Assembly (NCBI RefSeq): GCF_032248455.1
Contig: NZ_JAVTTP010000001.1
Coordinates: 1,796,501 to 1,860,500, forward strand
Origin: Pricia mediterranea
GTDB taxonomy: Bacteria; Bacteroidota; Bacteroidia; Flavobacteriales; Flavobacteriaceae
Length of the DNA stretch: 64,000 nt
Reading direction: 5' to 3'
Shown here: positions 16,935 to 25,410 of the stretch, piece by piece
Numbering within the stretch: position 1 is the stretch's first letter
Layout of the letters: each line of letters begins with the position of its first letter
Made by a program: the position numbers and the translations under genes
The notes under the pieces: model-generated
What the model was told of the DNA's origin: nothing
The model's database searches: none
The model's input: the letters and a program-made list of their open reading frames with translations, nothing else

Positions 16935-18755
16935 ATGAAAAAGTTTGCACGACTTATCAAAACGCTCGACAGCACTAACAAGACCACGATCAAGGTGCAG
17001 GCGCTCGCCGACTACTTTAAGGTGGCGGGCGACACGGACAAGGTGTGGACCATTGCCATTTTATCGCATCGGCGGCCGCCACGGCCGGTGAACACGACCT
17101 TGCTGCGGGAATGGGCCTCCGAACTGGCCAACATCCCACTTTGGCTGTTCGAGGAAAGCTACCATATCGTGGGCGACCTGGCAGAAACGATTGCCCTGGT
17201 GGTGCCCTCGACCCAGACCTCCACCGAAAAATCCCTCTCCCGGTTCCTCAAGGAAATGATTGCGCTCAAAAAAAAGCCCGACGAGGAGAAAAAAGCCTAT
17301 CTCTACGAGAATTGGAAAGTGCTGGACTACTACGAGCGCTTTGTTTTCTGCAAGTTGATCACCGGTAGTTTCCGAATCGGGGTCAGCCAAAAACTGATGA
17401 CCCGCGCTCTGGCAAAGGCGACCGATATTGATGAGGATATCCTGGCCTATAAGCTGATGGGGAATTGGAATCCCAATAAAATATCCTTCCAAGAGCTGAT
17501 CTTGGAGGAAAACGAAAGCGACTACCTCTCCAAGCCCTATCCCTTTTATCTGGCCTATGCCATCGAGGGCGACGTGAGTGACCTAGGGGATGTCAACGAC
17601 TGGTCCGCCGAACATAAATGGGACGGTATCCGTTCGCAGGTCATCCTCAGAAACGACGAAATCTTTGTCTGGAGCCGCGGGGAAGAGCTGGTGACGGACA
17701 AATATCCGGAATTCGGAAAGTTCGTCGGCGTAATTCCCAACGGCACGGTCATCGACGGTGAAATATTGCCCTTCCCAAAGGAACAGATCGGCACTTTCAA
17801 CGACCTCCAGAAACGGATAGGACGGAAGACGGTCTCTAAAAACCTTTTGAAAAAAGTACCGGTCATCTTAAAGGCGTACGACCTGTTGGAATGGGAAGGT
17901 AAGGATATTAGGAACACCCCTTTTATTGACCGAAGAAGATTGTTAGAGACTCTATTTAGGTCAGTACGCCCCCCCGAGCACCTCGAATCCGTTCGGCACA
18001 GGCGCGGTCGAGGGCCGGCAAGCGAAAAGGTTGCTTCGGGAATTCGGCAGTCCGTCGGTTCCGAGACAGATGGTGAGACCATCAAGAGCATCGCCAGCAA
18101 GACCGCACCTAAACAGGCAAAAGGCACCAAAAACAACGATCAGCCAGCCGAGATGCCTGTATCCAGCGCAGTCGAGATACCACTTCACCTTTCCGAAACC
18201 ATCCATTTCAATTCATGGGAAGAAGCCGCTAAAGAGCGGGAACGTTCACGGGAAGTCCGAAGTGAAGGCCTGATGCTCAAGCGCCAGGATTCCCCCTATC
18301 TTGTCGGACGCAAAAAAGGAGACTGGTGGAAGTGGAAGGTCGACCCCCTGACCATAGACGCTGTGCTCACCTACGCCATGCGCGGGCACGGAAGGCGCAG
18401 CAACCTGTTCACCGACTATACTTTTGCACTTTGGGACGAAAAGGAAGACGGCGAGCGCGAGCTGGTCACTTTTGCCAAGGCCTACTCCGGCCTTACCGAC
18501 GCCGAGTTTCGAAAAGTGGACAATTGGATAAAAAGGAACACCCTCGAACGATTTGGCCCGGTCCGCAGTGTCACGCCGCATCACGTATTCGAAATCGCCT
18601 TTGAGGGCATAGCCCCGTCGACAAGGCACAAAAGTGGCGTCGCGACCCGTTTTCCGAGAATACTTCGCTGGCGGAAGGATAAAAAAATCGAGGAGGCCAA
18701 CACGCTGTCGGATTTAAAACGACTGATTCCGAGCCTTACCTCCGAAGGCGGATAA
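16935..18755 (+). CDS. ATP-dependent DNA ligase with a low-complexity insertion
   Basis: 606 residues from ATG 16935 (MKKFARLIKTLDS); the frame is open further upstream, but only through the palindromic element. It seals nicks using ATP. The adenylation motif is KWDG at 228-231, then DGEILPF and EGLMLKR, with the OB-fold domain toward the end (LTYAMRGHGRRSNLFTDYTF). Family members of this type (TIGR04120) are about 530-540 residues by memory. The surplus is at about residues 345-415, a Ser/Lys/Gln-rich stretch between adenylation motifs that holds copies of a DNA repeat also found in mfd. All visible motifs are intact, so the enzyme is probably active. Confidence 0.88.
   Translation: MKKFARLIKTLDSTNKTTIKVQALADYFKVAGDTDKVWTIAILSHRRPPRPVNTTLLREWASELANIPLWLFEESYHIVGDLAETIALVVPSTQTSTEKSLSRFLKEMIALKKKPDEEKKAYLYENWKVLDYYERFVFCKLITGSFRIGVSQKLMTRALAKATDIDEDILAYKLMGNWNPNKISFQELILEENESDYLSKPYPFYLAYAIEGDVSDLGDVNDWSAEHKWDGIRSQVILRNDEIFVWSRGEELVTDKYPEFGKFVGVIPNGTVIDGEILPFPKEQIGTFNDLQKRIGRKTVSKNLLKKVPVILKAYDLLEWEGKDIRNTPFIDRRRLLETLFRSVRPPEHLESVRHRRGRGPASEKVASGIRQSVGSETDGETIKSIASKTAPKQAKGTKNNDQPAEMPVSSAVEIPLHLSETIHFNSWEEAAKERERSREVRSEGLMLKRQDSPYLVGRKKGDWWKWKVDPLTIDAVLTYAMRGHGRRSNLFTDYTFALWDEKEDGERELVTFAKAYSGLTDAEFRKVDNWIKRNTLERFGPVRSVTPHHVFEIAFEGIAPSTRHKSGVATRFPRILRWRKDKKIEEANTLSDLKRLIPSLTSEGG
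17975..18012. repeat. GC-rich dispersed repeat inside ligase (left copy)
   Basis: Starts CGAGCACCTCG and ends GCGCGGTCGAG. It matches 26501-26538 in mfd at 32 of 38 positions without gaps. In the ligase it is read in a different frame (as Arg-rich RHRRGRG) than in mfd. Confidence 0.65.
18157..18180. repeat. Dispersed repeat inside ligase (right copy, internally shortened)
   Basis: Holds GCGCAGTCGAGATA (18166-18179), a 14-base exact match to 26528-26541 in mfd. Here it is in the same frame as mfd: PVSS-AVEI against PVSS-TSVPLATG-AVEI, as if 24 bases were removed. Confidence 0.6.
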
Positions 18756-18881
18756 GCCGAAGGAATCTGTTGAACCTCGGCCCGCTTTCAAAGTAACGGA
18801 ATGCGCAGAGTGGCACCAACCTAGGTTTGCGGCACAAGTGGGTCGCGCTTCTTGGTCAATAAACAGCAGAAGCAGGTTCAG

Positions 18882-18930
18882 CAGATTGCTTCGCTACGCC
18901 TGCTGAAACAGGCTTTGCTCGCAATTATGA
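18882..18930 (+). repeat. Nested palindromic element overlapping the helicase start (copy B)
   Basis: Starts CAGATTGCTTCGC and ends CGCAATTATGA. Outer arms ATTGC/GCAAT and inner hairpin GCCTG-CTGAAA-CAGGC (18898-18913). The helicase ATG (18927-18929) is part of the element. Similar AGATTGCTTCG...CGCAAT repeats are spread through many bacterial genomes, as I recall. Confidence 0.6.
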
Positions 18931-21392
18931 CAAGAGAACAACTTTACGATATAGCACGGAATTGGTTTGAGCAACAGGACTGGAAACCCTTCCCGTTCCA
19001 GAAACAGACCTGGAAGGCCTTCCTACAGGGAAAGCACGGTCTGTTGAACGCCCCGACAGGGAGCGGTAAGACCTATGCGCTTTGGTTTCCTATCGTTTTG
19101 AACTACATCAAAAGCAATCCCGATTACCGAACAGAACACAAAAAGGGACTCAAAGCCATCTGGATTACCCCCCTACGCGCACTTTCACAGGAAATTCGGC
19201 AATCGGCCGAGCGGGTCACCGAAGACCTGGGAACCCAGATGACCGTGGGCATCCGCACGGGGGACACCTCCTCCAAAGAGCGGGCCCGGATGAAAAAACA
19301 GATGCCCGACCTATTGATCACTACGCCCGAAAGCCTGCAGCTGCTCTTAGCATCAAAGGGCTACGACAAAGTTTTCAAGGACTGCTCCGCCATCGTAGTC
19401 GATGAGTGGCACGAACTGTTGGGCACCAAACGCGGGGTACAAATGGAGCTGGCCCTGTCCCGCTTAAAATCCGTTTGCAAAGACCTGCGTATCTGGGGAA
19501 TTTCGGCGACCATCGGGAATCTGGAACAGGCCCGGGAAGTGTTGCTGGGTCCCGCTACCGCGGCCCTTGAAAACTCCGTAATGATCAAGGCGAACCTCAG
19601 CAAGAAAATCACGGTCAGGAGTATCATTCCCGAAAAGATGGAAACCTTCCCTTGGCGCGGCCACCTTGGATTGCATTTGCTGGAATACGTCGTTCCGATC
19701 ATCAATAACAGTAAGACTACCCTACTCTTTACCAACACCCGCAGCCAATGCGAAATCTGGTTTCAAAAAATACTGGTCAAACACCCGGAGTACGCCGGGG
19801 AGATCGCCATGCACCACGGCAGTATTAACAAAGAGACCCGCACTTGGGTCGAGCAGGCTATCCGAAACGAAAGTCTGAAAGCGGTGGTCTGTACCTCTAG
19901 CCTGGACCTCGGCGTCGATTTCGCCCCCGTAGAGACCGTGGTACAGATCGGAGGTCCCAAGGGGGTGGCCCGGTTTCTGCAAAGGGCCGGGCGCAGCGGA
20001 CACCGGCCGGGCAAGGAGAGCATTATCTATTTTTTGCCGACCCATGCCATCGAACTGATCGAGGCATCGGCCCTGCAACAAGCGGTCAAACTGAACGCGG
20101 TCGAGGACCGTATTCCCTACCTAAACAGCTTTGATGTACTGCTACAATACCTGACCACCCTGGCGGTTTCCGATGGGTTTTATCCCGAAGAAATCTTCCC
20201 TGAAATTAAACAGACTTTTTGCTATCAGGCCATTTCGGAAGACCAATGGCAATGGCTGCTCAATTTTTTGGTGATGGGGAGCCAAAGCCTGCAGACCTAC
20301 GACGAATACAAAAAAGTAGAGGTCGAGGATGATGGGAAATTCAAGGTCAACAACCGGGGAACCGCCATGCGGCACCGTTTTCAGATCGGTACGATCGTAG
20401 GTGATGCCAATTTGGCCGTCAAGTACCAAAAGGGGGGCTATATCGGCAGTATCGAAGAATTCTTTGTGTCCAAATTAAACCGTGGCGACGTGTTCACCTT
20501 CGCCGGCCGTAATCTGGAGTTCATCCGAATCAAGGAAATGCAGGTACATGTCAAAAAATCCTCCAAAAAGACCAGCAAAGTACCCAGTTGGATGGGTGGC
20601 CGTCTTTCGCTTTCCGCCCAGATGTCCCATTTGTTGCGTGACGAGCTGTACACCGCCAGGCTGGACAAGCGAAAACAGTCCCCCGAGATACGTTCGCTAT
20701 CGCATCTTTTTAAAAGACAGCGGCTTGAAAGCATCGTACCCTCTCCCGGCGAACTGCTGATCGAAACCTTTAAGACCCGGGACGGGTACCACCATATGGT
20801 CTATCCGTTCGAGGGAAGGTTCGTACACGAAGCGATGGGCAGCCTGTTGAGCTACCGTATCAGCCTGCTCTCGCCGATCACATTCTCCCTGGCTTTTAAC
20901 GACTACGGTTTCGAGCTACTATCCGACAGGGAGCTCGATATGCAACAGGTACTCGACAACGACCTTTTCACAACCGATTTTATGCACGAGGACCTGCAAA
21001 AAAGCCTCAACGCAACCGAAATGGCCCGCAGGAAGTTCCGGGACATTGCCGTCATCAGCGGGATGGTCTTTACCGGGTACCCAAAAAAAGGCATCAAGAT
21101 GAAACACCTGCAGAGCAATTCACAATTGCTGTTCGATGTCTTTAGGGATTACGAGCCTGACAACCTGCTTTACCAACAGGCTTTCCGCGAGACTTTCGAG
21201 CACCAGCTTGAGGAAGGTCGGCTACAACTGGCACTCGAGCGCATCGCCTCGCAGGAAATCGTCTGGAAAGCTTGTAAAAAACCTACCCCTTTTTCCTTTC
21301 CGATCATTACCGACCGGCTCCGGGAAAAACTGTCCAGCGAAAAACTGCAGGACCGAATCCAGCGAATGGCGGCGATTTTGATGCGGAAATAA
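18927..21392 (+). CDS. Ligase-associated DEXH-box helicase (Lhr-like)
   Basis: 821 residues from ATG 18927 (MTREQLYDIARNWFEQQ); upstream codons are in the repeat. It is an SF2 3'-5' helicase of the Lhr type that travels with the ligase (TIGR04121 family). Walker A APTGSGKT is at about 42-49, followed by TPESLQLLL, DEWHELLGTKRG, WGISATIG, a TRSQCE segment and QRAGRSGHRPG (motif VI). The C-terminal half is the DEAD-associated and WH region. It is expected to unwind or remodel damaged DNA for the exonuclease and ligase. The ligase stop is 171 bases upstream, with the palindromic element between. Confidence 0.9.
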   Translation: MTREQLYDIARNWFEQQDWKPFPFQKQTWKAFLQGKHGLLNAPTGSGKTYALWFPIVLNYIKSNPDYRTEHKKGLKAIWITPLRALSQEIRQSAERVTEDLGTQMTVGIRTGDTSSKERARMKKQMPDLLITTPESLQLLLASKGYDKVFKDCSAIVVDEWHELLGTKRGVQMELALSRLKSVCKDLRIWGISATIGNLEQAREVLLGPATAALENSVMIKANLSKKITVRSIIPEKMETFPWRGHLGLHLLEYVVPIINNSKTTLLFTNTRSQCEIWFQKILVKHPEYAGEIAMHHGSINKETRTWVEQAIRNESLKAVVCTSSLDLGVDFAPVETVVQIGGPKGVARFLQRAGRSGHRPGKESIIYFLPTHAIELIEASALQQAVKLNAVEDRIPYLNSFDVLLQYLTTLAVSDGFYPEEIFPEIKQTFCYQAISEDQWQWLLNFLVMGSQSLQTYDEYKKVEVEDDGKFKVNNRGTAMRHRFQIGTIVGDANLAVKYQKGGYIGSIEEFFVSKLNRGDVFTFAGRNLEFIRIKEMQVHVKKSSKKTSKVPSWMGGRLSLSAQMSHLLRDELYTARLDKRKQSPEIRSLSHLFKRQRLESIVPSPGELLIETFKTRDGYHHMVYPFEGRFVHEAMGSLLSYRISLLSPITFSLAFNDYGFELLSDRELDMQQVLDNDLFTTDFMHEDLQKSLNATEMARRKFRDIAVISGMVFTGYPKKGIKMKHLQSNSQLLFDVFRDYEPDNLLYQQAFRETFEHQLEEGRLQLALERIASQEIVWKACKKPTPFSFPIITDRLREKLSSEKLQDRIQRMAAILMRK

Positions 21393-21447
21393 GATACCCC
21401 GACGACCAAGCATCAGAATGTTTGACCGACCCCACCTTCAAAGTCCT

Positions 21448-21455
21448 TATCTTTG
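21448..21455 (+). promoter_or_regulatory. Flavobacterial -7 box of pdeM
   Basis: TATCTTTG, a perfect match; TTG at 21422-21424 is 23 bases before it. The box ends 5 bases before ATG 21461, so transcription would begin at or next to the start codon (leaderless or nearly so). Confidence 0.5.
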
Positions 21456-21460
21456 CTAGG

Positions 21461-22135
21461 ATGCAAATCCAATCCTTAGATATAGAAGAGCAAACTTTCG
21501 TCCTACACTCCTCCGGCGCAGTATTTTGGGAAGAGAAATCCATCGTCTTGATCAGCGACGTACATTTGGGCAAGGTCTCGCATTTTCGGAAACACGGGGC
21601 GGCAGTACCACAAAATGCTATCCAACGAAATTTTGACCTGATGGACGGGGCCATTGATTTCTTCCAACCGGAAATCCTGGTCTTTTTGGGTGACCTGTTC
21701 CATTCGTCCTTGAACAAGGAATGGGAACTTTTCGAAAATTGGACCTCCACCGTGATTTCCGATATAGTGCTCGTGGCCGGAAACCACGATATTCTATCGC
21801 CCCTGAAGTATGAGGGACTGGGTATCCGTGTAGCTTCCGAGATACAGCTAGACGGTTTTTTGTTGACCCACTATCCCGAGGAGCGGGAAGGGTTTTTCAA
21901 CCTCTCGGGGCATATCCATCCCGCGGTACGCTTACAAGGTCCGGGACGACAAACCCTTCGTTTGTCCTGCTTCTTTAAATCTGAAAAACAGATAATATTG
22001 CCTGCATTCGGGGCATTTACGGGTACCTATGTCATGCATCCCACAGATAACGATGAGATTTATGCCATTGCGGACGATGCTGTTTTCAAAGTAGCGACGA
22101 AGGAATCAAAACGGAGGAAACGGGTTTCGAGATAG
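21461..22135 (+). CDS. pdeM: Ligase-associated metallophosphoesterase PdeM
   Basis: 224 residues from ATG 21461 (MQIQSLDIEEQTF). The TTG at 21422 would place the promoter box inside the gene. It is a calcineurin-like phosphoesterase with all five metal motifs: ISDVHLGK, FLGDLFHS, VAGNHDIL, LTHYP and SGHIHP. It matches the fourth member of the ligase-linked repair set (TIGR04123). It presumably trims or opens DNA ends or phosphodiesters in the same repair process. The C-terminus is basic (KESKRRKRVSR). Confidence 0.85.
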   Translation: MQIQSLDIEEQTFVLHSSGAVFWEEKSIVLISDVHLGKVSHFRKHGAAVPQNAIQRNFDLMDGAIDFFQPEILVFLGDLFHSSLNKEWELFENWTSTVISDIVLVAGNHDILSPLKYEGLGIRVASEIQLDGFLLTHYPEEREGFFNLSGHIHPAVRLQGPGRQTLRLSCFFKSEKQIILPAFGAFTGTYVMHPTDNDEIYAIADDAVFKVATKESKRRKRVSR

Positions 22136-22168
22136 TCCGTTTTATTGTGGATGATGTTTACGTATCCG

Positions 22169-22214
22169 CTTTCAAATATTTAAATTCCAATCTTTCAAAT
22201 ATTTAAATTCCAAT
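22169..22214. repeat. Perfect 23-base tandem repeat, two copies
   Basis: CTTTCAAATATTTAAATTCC plus AAT, repeated exactly at 22169-22191 and 22192-22214, 26 bases before the TspO-like gene. The unit contains the palindrome AAATATTT/AATATTTAAA and could bind a regulator or be a slippage product. Confidence 0.85.
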
Positions 22215-22240
22215 ATTGAAGATCAACTTAATCCAAACCC

Positions 22241-23035
22241 ATGAACAAAACCCTGTCCGCCATCAATCTGTTATCCGTCGTGTTGGTCATCGCCGTCAAC
22301 TACGTCTCCCAAGCCTTGCGTCTAAACGATACCACCATCGGCGAAATCAGTCAGAAGTACGATAACCTCTTCACCCCGGCGGGCTATGCCTTCGCGATAT
22401 GGGGACTCATTTTTTTGGGACTTTTGGCGTACGGCATTTTTCAGGTCAGACGCGCCTTTTCCAGTAAAAAGGAAAGTCCGTTTATCGAACAGACCGGCTA
22501 TTGGTTTGCGGCTGCCAATGTTCTAAACGCGGCCTGGGTCTTTGCATTCTTGTATGACTATACCGGAGTATCGGTGTTGATCATGCTCGGCATCCTCTTT
22601 TCCTTGATCAAGATTATTTTGAACACCAATATGGAACGTTGGGACGCCCCCATCGAGATCCTCGCCTTCGTCTGGTGGCCCATCTGCCTCTACAGCGGGT
22701 GGATTGCCGTGGCCACCATCGCCAATATATCCGCCTATCTGACCAAAATCGGCTGGGACGGTTTCGGGCTGGGCGATCAAGAATGGACTATCATTATGGT
22801 CATCGTCGCTACCCTACTCAATGCGGTTATGGTCTGGAAACGCAATATGCGGGAGTTCGCGGCCGTGGGCATCTGGGCCTTAATAGCCATTTTTGTGAGA
22901 CACCGGAATGCCATTGATGTCATTGCTTACGTGGCTTTGGCCTGTAGTATTGTTTTATTCGTCATCGTCGCCATCCATGGCTATCAAAACCGAAAGACGA
23001 ATCCGGCTTTTAAATTATTACAACGTTTTCAGTGA
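22241..23035 (+). CDS. TspO/MBR-like tryptophan-rich membrane protein
   Basis: 264 residues with about seven to eight hydrophobic segments. It has the TspO-type signature FTPAGYAFAIWGLIFLGL in the second segment, and Trp residues along the helices (WVFAFLYD, WWPICLYSGW). Classic TspO is about 160 residues with five helices; this one has a longer C-terminal half, as seen in many Bacteroidota 'tryptophan-rich sensory proteins'. Tetrapyrrole or sterol binding is the known role of TspO, but is not certain here. Confidence 0.7.
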   Translation: MNKTLSAINLLSVVLVIAVNYVSQALRLNDTTIGEISQKYDNLFTPAGYAFAIWGLIFLGLLAYGIFQVRRAFSSKKESPFIEQTGYWFAAANVLNAAWVFAFLYDYTGVSVLIMLGILFSLIKIILNTNMERWDAPIEILAFVWWPICLYSGWIAVATIANISAYLTKIGWDGFGLGDQEWTIIMVIVATLLNAVMVWKRNMREFAAVGIWALIAIFVRHRNAIDVIAYVALACSIVLFVIVAIHGYQNRKTNPAFKLLQRFQ

Positions 23036-23133
23036 ATTCGGTTAGGATACATGCAGACCATCCAAATCAATCGCTTCTTATTTTCAATAATTACCGTAAA
23101 TTTTCGTAGATTTCTCAAAAAAAGAAAAAGAAT

Positions 23134-23499
23134 ATGGATTATGTCAATATTGTGCTACAGCTGATTGTAGCAATCAGCATTTTAAACGTTTGGTTGATAC
23201 AGTACAACAAACCGACCCAATGGCGCGGCGGTAACGCGTCGAATATCATGGAGGAATTTGCGGTTTACGGTCTCCCTTCCTGGAGTTGCTACCTAGTAGG
23301 CGCCCTAAAAGTACTTGCGGCAATCGGCCTGATTCTGGCGATTTGGTTTCCCATACTATTGAAACCATCCGCAACCGTACTTGGCGTACTCTTGATGGGG
23401 TCGGTCATGATGCATGTCAAGATAAAGGACCCTATCAAAAAATCTATTCCCGCGCTGCTGTTTCTAGCCATCTGTATCTACTTGATTTTTGCCAACTAG
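23134..23499 (+). CDS. DoxX-like membrane protein
   Basis: 121 residues with four hydrophobic helices and a DoxX-like pattern (FAVYGLPSWSCYLVGALKVLAAIGLILA, VLLMGSVMMHVKIKDP). DoxX proteins are small quinone-linked or redox-related inner-membrane proteins; function unknown here. Its stop codon overlaps that of the next, convergent DoxX gene in a shared CTAG. Confidence 0.75.
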   Translation: MDYVNIVLQLIVAISILNVWLIQYNKPTQWRGGNASNIMEEFAVYGLPSWSCYLVGALKVLAAIGLILAIWFPILLKPSATVLGVLLMGSVMMHVKIKDPIKKSIPALLFLAICIYLIFAN

Positions 23500-23849
23500 C
23501 ATATTATTTCGTTGTAAAATCGCAACGCCAGGTACAAATTCAAAATGGCATAGGCCATGGAGGGAAAAGACTGCCAAAAACCATCACGGATCTTTAAGCG
23601 GACCCCGAATCCCAATACCATCAGCAAGCTAAGACCAATGGCGGAAACCAACCCCAGGGTAGGAAGAAACCAATGGCCAGCGATCAGTCCGACCCCGCCC
23701 ATAAGCTGCAGTATTCCTACAAGGGGGCGCTGTCTCGAAAGACCATAGCGGATATATTCGGATTTCATACCGCCATCAACAAAACAAGCGATGCCGAAAA
23801 AAAAGAAAGAAAGTGCCGAGAAAAATACCGCAACGGTGGTTATATCCAT
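23496..23849 (-). CDS. Second DoxX-like membrane protein
   Basis: 117 residues, four hydrophobic helices, with LVGILQLMGGVGLIAGHWFLP and LGFGVRLKIRDGFWQSFP, the same layout as its convergent neighbour, but too different for a recent duplication. The last codons of both genes overlap by four bases (CTAG is TAG on both strands). Function unknown. Confidence 0.7.
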   Translation of the reverse strand: MDITTVAVFFSALSFFFFGIACFVDGGMKSEYIRYGLSRQRPLVGILQLMGGVGLIAGHWFLPTLGLVSAIGLSLLMVLGFGVRLKIRDGFWQSFPSMAYAILNLYLALRFYNEIIC

Positions 23850-23917
23850 TCGGACAGGTCGGATTTTGAATGTACTTAGGTAATTCCAAAGAAGATCTAA
23901 AGGTCGGTGTTCATTCG

Positions 23918-25282
23918 CTAGAGCATCGATTTAATGTCATTCCCCCAACTCGGATAGGTGAATACCATCTTTTTGATATCAGCCGCGGTCAGCCTGTTAT
24001 TGATCGCCATTGTGAACAGGTTGATGGTCTCCGCCGCTTCGGGAGCGACGATATGGGCACCTACGATTTCCTCTGTGCGTTCGTTCAACAGAATTTTATA
24101 GGCATAAACGGGAGCATTCACCCGTTTGGCGTTGAACCAATCCGGCACCGAACCCTCTTGCACAAGAACGTTTTTGTACCGCGCCTTGGCTTCCTCTTCC
24201 GAATACCCTACGCTGGCCATGTTCGGTAAGGTAAATACCACCGAAGGAATGACGGGGGTATCCAGTTTCTTTTTGTTGCCATTGACAATATTCTCGCCAA
24301 CCACATTGCCTTGCCTGCCCGACAACGGGGTCAACGGCAGGTCTTGGTCGCTCACGTCACCACAGGCATAAACGTTCGGATTGCTCTTGCTCTGGAGGTA
24401 TGTGTTGACCACGATACCCGTTTTGTCATAATCTACTCCGCCCTTCTCCAGGTCGAGCCCTGAAATCGCGGGAACCCTTCCCGCGGTATTTAACACCTTG
24501 CTGGCCTTGACTTTCTTTGTCTGTCCGTCTTTTTCATAGTGGACCTTAAAGTTCTTTTTGCCATTTTTGATGGACTTGACATCCGCCTTGAAAATAAACT
24601 CGATACCCAACCTCTTTGAATACTCCGTGAGCTCTTGCACCAGATCTTCGTCAAAGGGACCTAAAGGACGGTCGGCAGTGTCGATCACCGTAACTTTCGA
24701 GCCCGCTCGGGCGGCCATGTGGGCGAATTCCATTCCAACATAGCCCGCCCCGACAAAAAGAATACTTTTGGGCATTTTTTTCATTTTCAGAAAATCGTCG
24801 CTTTCCATTAAATGATCGGCACCGTCAAACGGCAATTGGTGAGGCTCGTATCCTGTAGCTAAGATAATTTTTTTGGCATGTACCCGCTTACCTTCCACCG
24901 ATAGGGTGTTATCATCTAAGAACTTCGGCGATTGGTGGTAGAGCGTCATCCCCAGTTTTTCAAGATTTTTCTCGGTTTCAATGGGAACCGCGCTAGTGAA
25001 TTTTCTTTTGAATTTTTGCAGTTTTTCCCAATTGATCTTGGGCGGTTTCTTAAGTCCCTTTCCCTGCAATTGTTTGGCAGTGTCCCAGACTTCGGTGGGA
25101 CCCAGCAACACCTTTTTCGGATCACAGCCCCGATTTGCACAGGTGCCGCCAAATTCTCTCCGGTCGGCAACGGCCACCTTCATTCCTGCCTCGACACACA
25201 CCTTTGCGGCCGTCTGTCCCGCGATGCCGCTTCCGATGACAAACACGTCAAATTTTTCACCTATCTTTTTATCCTCTTCCAT
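23918..25282 (-). CDS. NAD(P)/FAD-dependent pyridine nucleotide-disulfide oxidoreductase-like protein
   Basis: 454 residues with the lipoamide dehydrogenase/glutathione reductase fold: FAD motif VFVIGSGIAGQTAAK, redox cysteines in GGTCANRGCDPKK, NAD(P) site FVGAGYVGMEFAHMAARAG, second FAD motif VYACGDVSD, and a C-terminal dimer domain. The dimer domain normally ends with HPTxxE, which supplies the catalytic His-Glu pair to the partner subunit. Here that place reads TYPSWGND, so the His and Glu are missing. The enzyme thus probably keeps flavin and CX4C chemistry but not standard disulfide reductase catalysis. No lipoyl enzyme genes are nearby. Confidence 0.82.
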   Translation of the reverse strand: MEEDKKIGEKFDVFVIGSGIAGQTAAKVCVEAGMKVAVADRREFGGTCANRGCDPKKVLLGPTEVWDTAKQLQGKGLKKPPKINWEKLQKFKRKFTSAVPIETEKNLEKLGMTLYHQSPKFLDDNTLSVEGKRVHAKKIILATGYEPHQLPFDGADHLMESDDFLKMKKMPKSILFVGAGYVGMEFAHMAARAGSKVTVIDTADRPLGPFDEDLVQELTEYSKRLGIEFIFKADVKSIKNGKKNFKVHYEKDGQTKKVKASKVLNTAGRVPAISGLDLEKGGVDYDKTGIVVNTYLQSKSNPNVYACGDVSDQDLPLTPLSGRQGNVVGENIVNGNKKKLDTPVIPSVVFTLPNMASVGYSEEEAKARYKNVLVQEGSVPDWFNAKRVNAPVYAYKILLNERTEEIVGAHIVAPEAAETINLFTMAINNRLTAADIKKMVFTYPSWGNDIKSML

Positions 25283-25410
25283 ATTTCAAATCTTTTTAAT
25301 CAATTGGTTGCTGATCGTTTAGTAACCCGATGACAAGATGGGTCTTTTTTCGGAATATCCTTTAATGCAAATTCAATAAAAATGGATGCTATGCATTGAA
25401 AAGGACTTAT

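Noticed and set aside
19400-19425. TGGCACGAACTGTTGGGC in the helicase gene as a -24/-12 promoter
   Set aside because: Inside coding sequence for the DEWHELLG motif, and the GC of the -12 box is not at the right distance.
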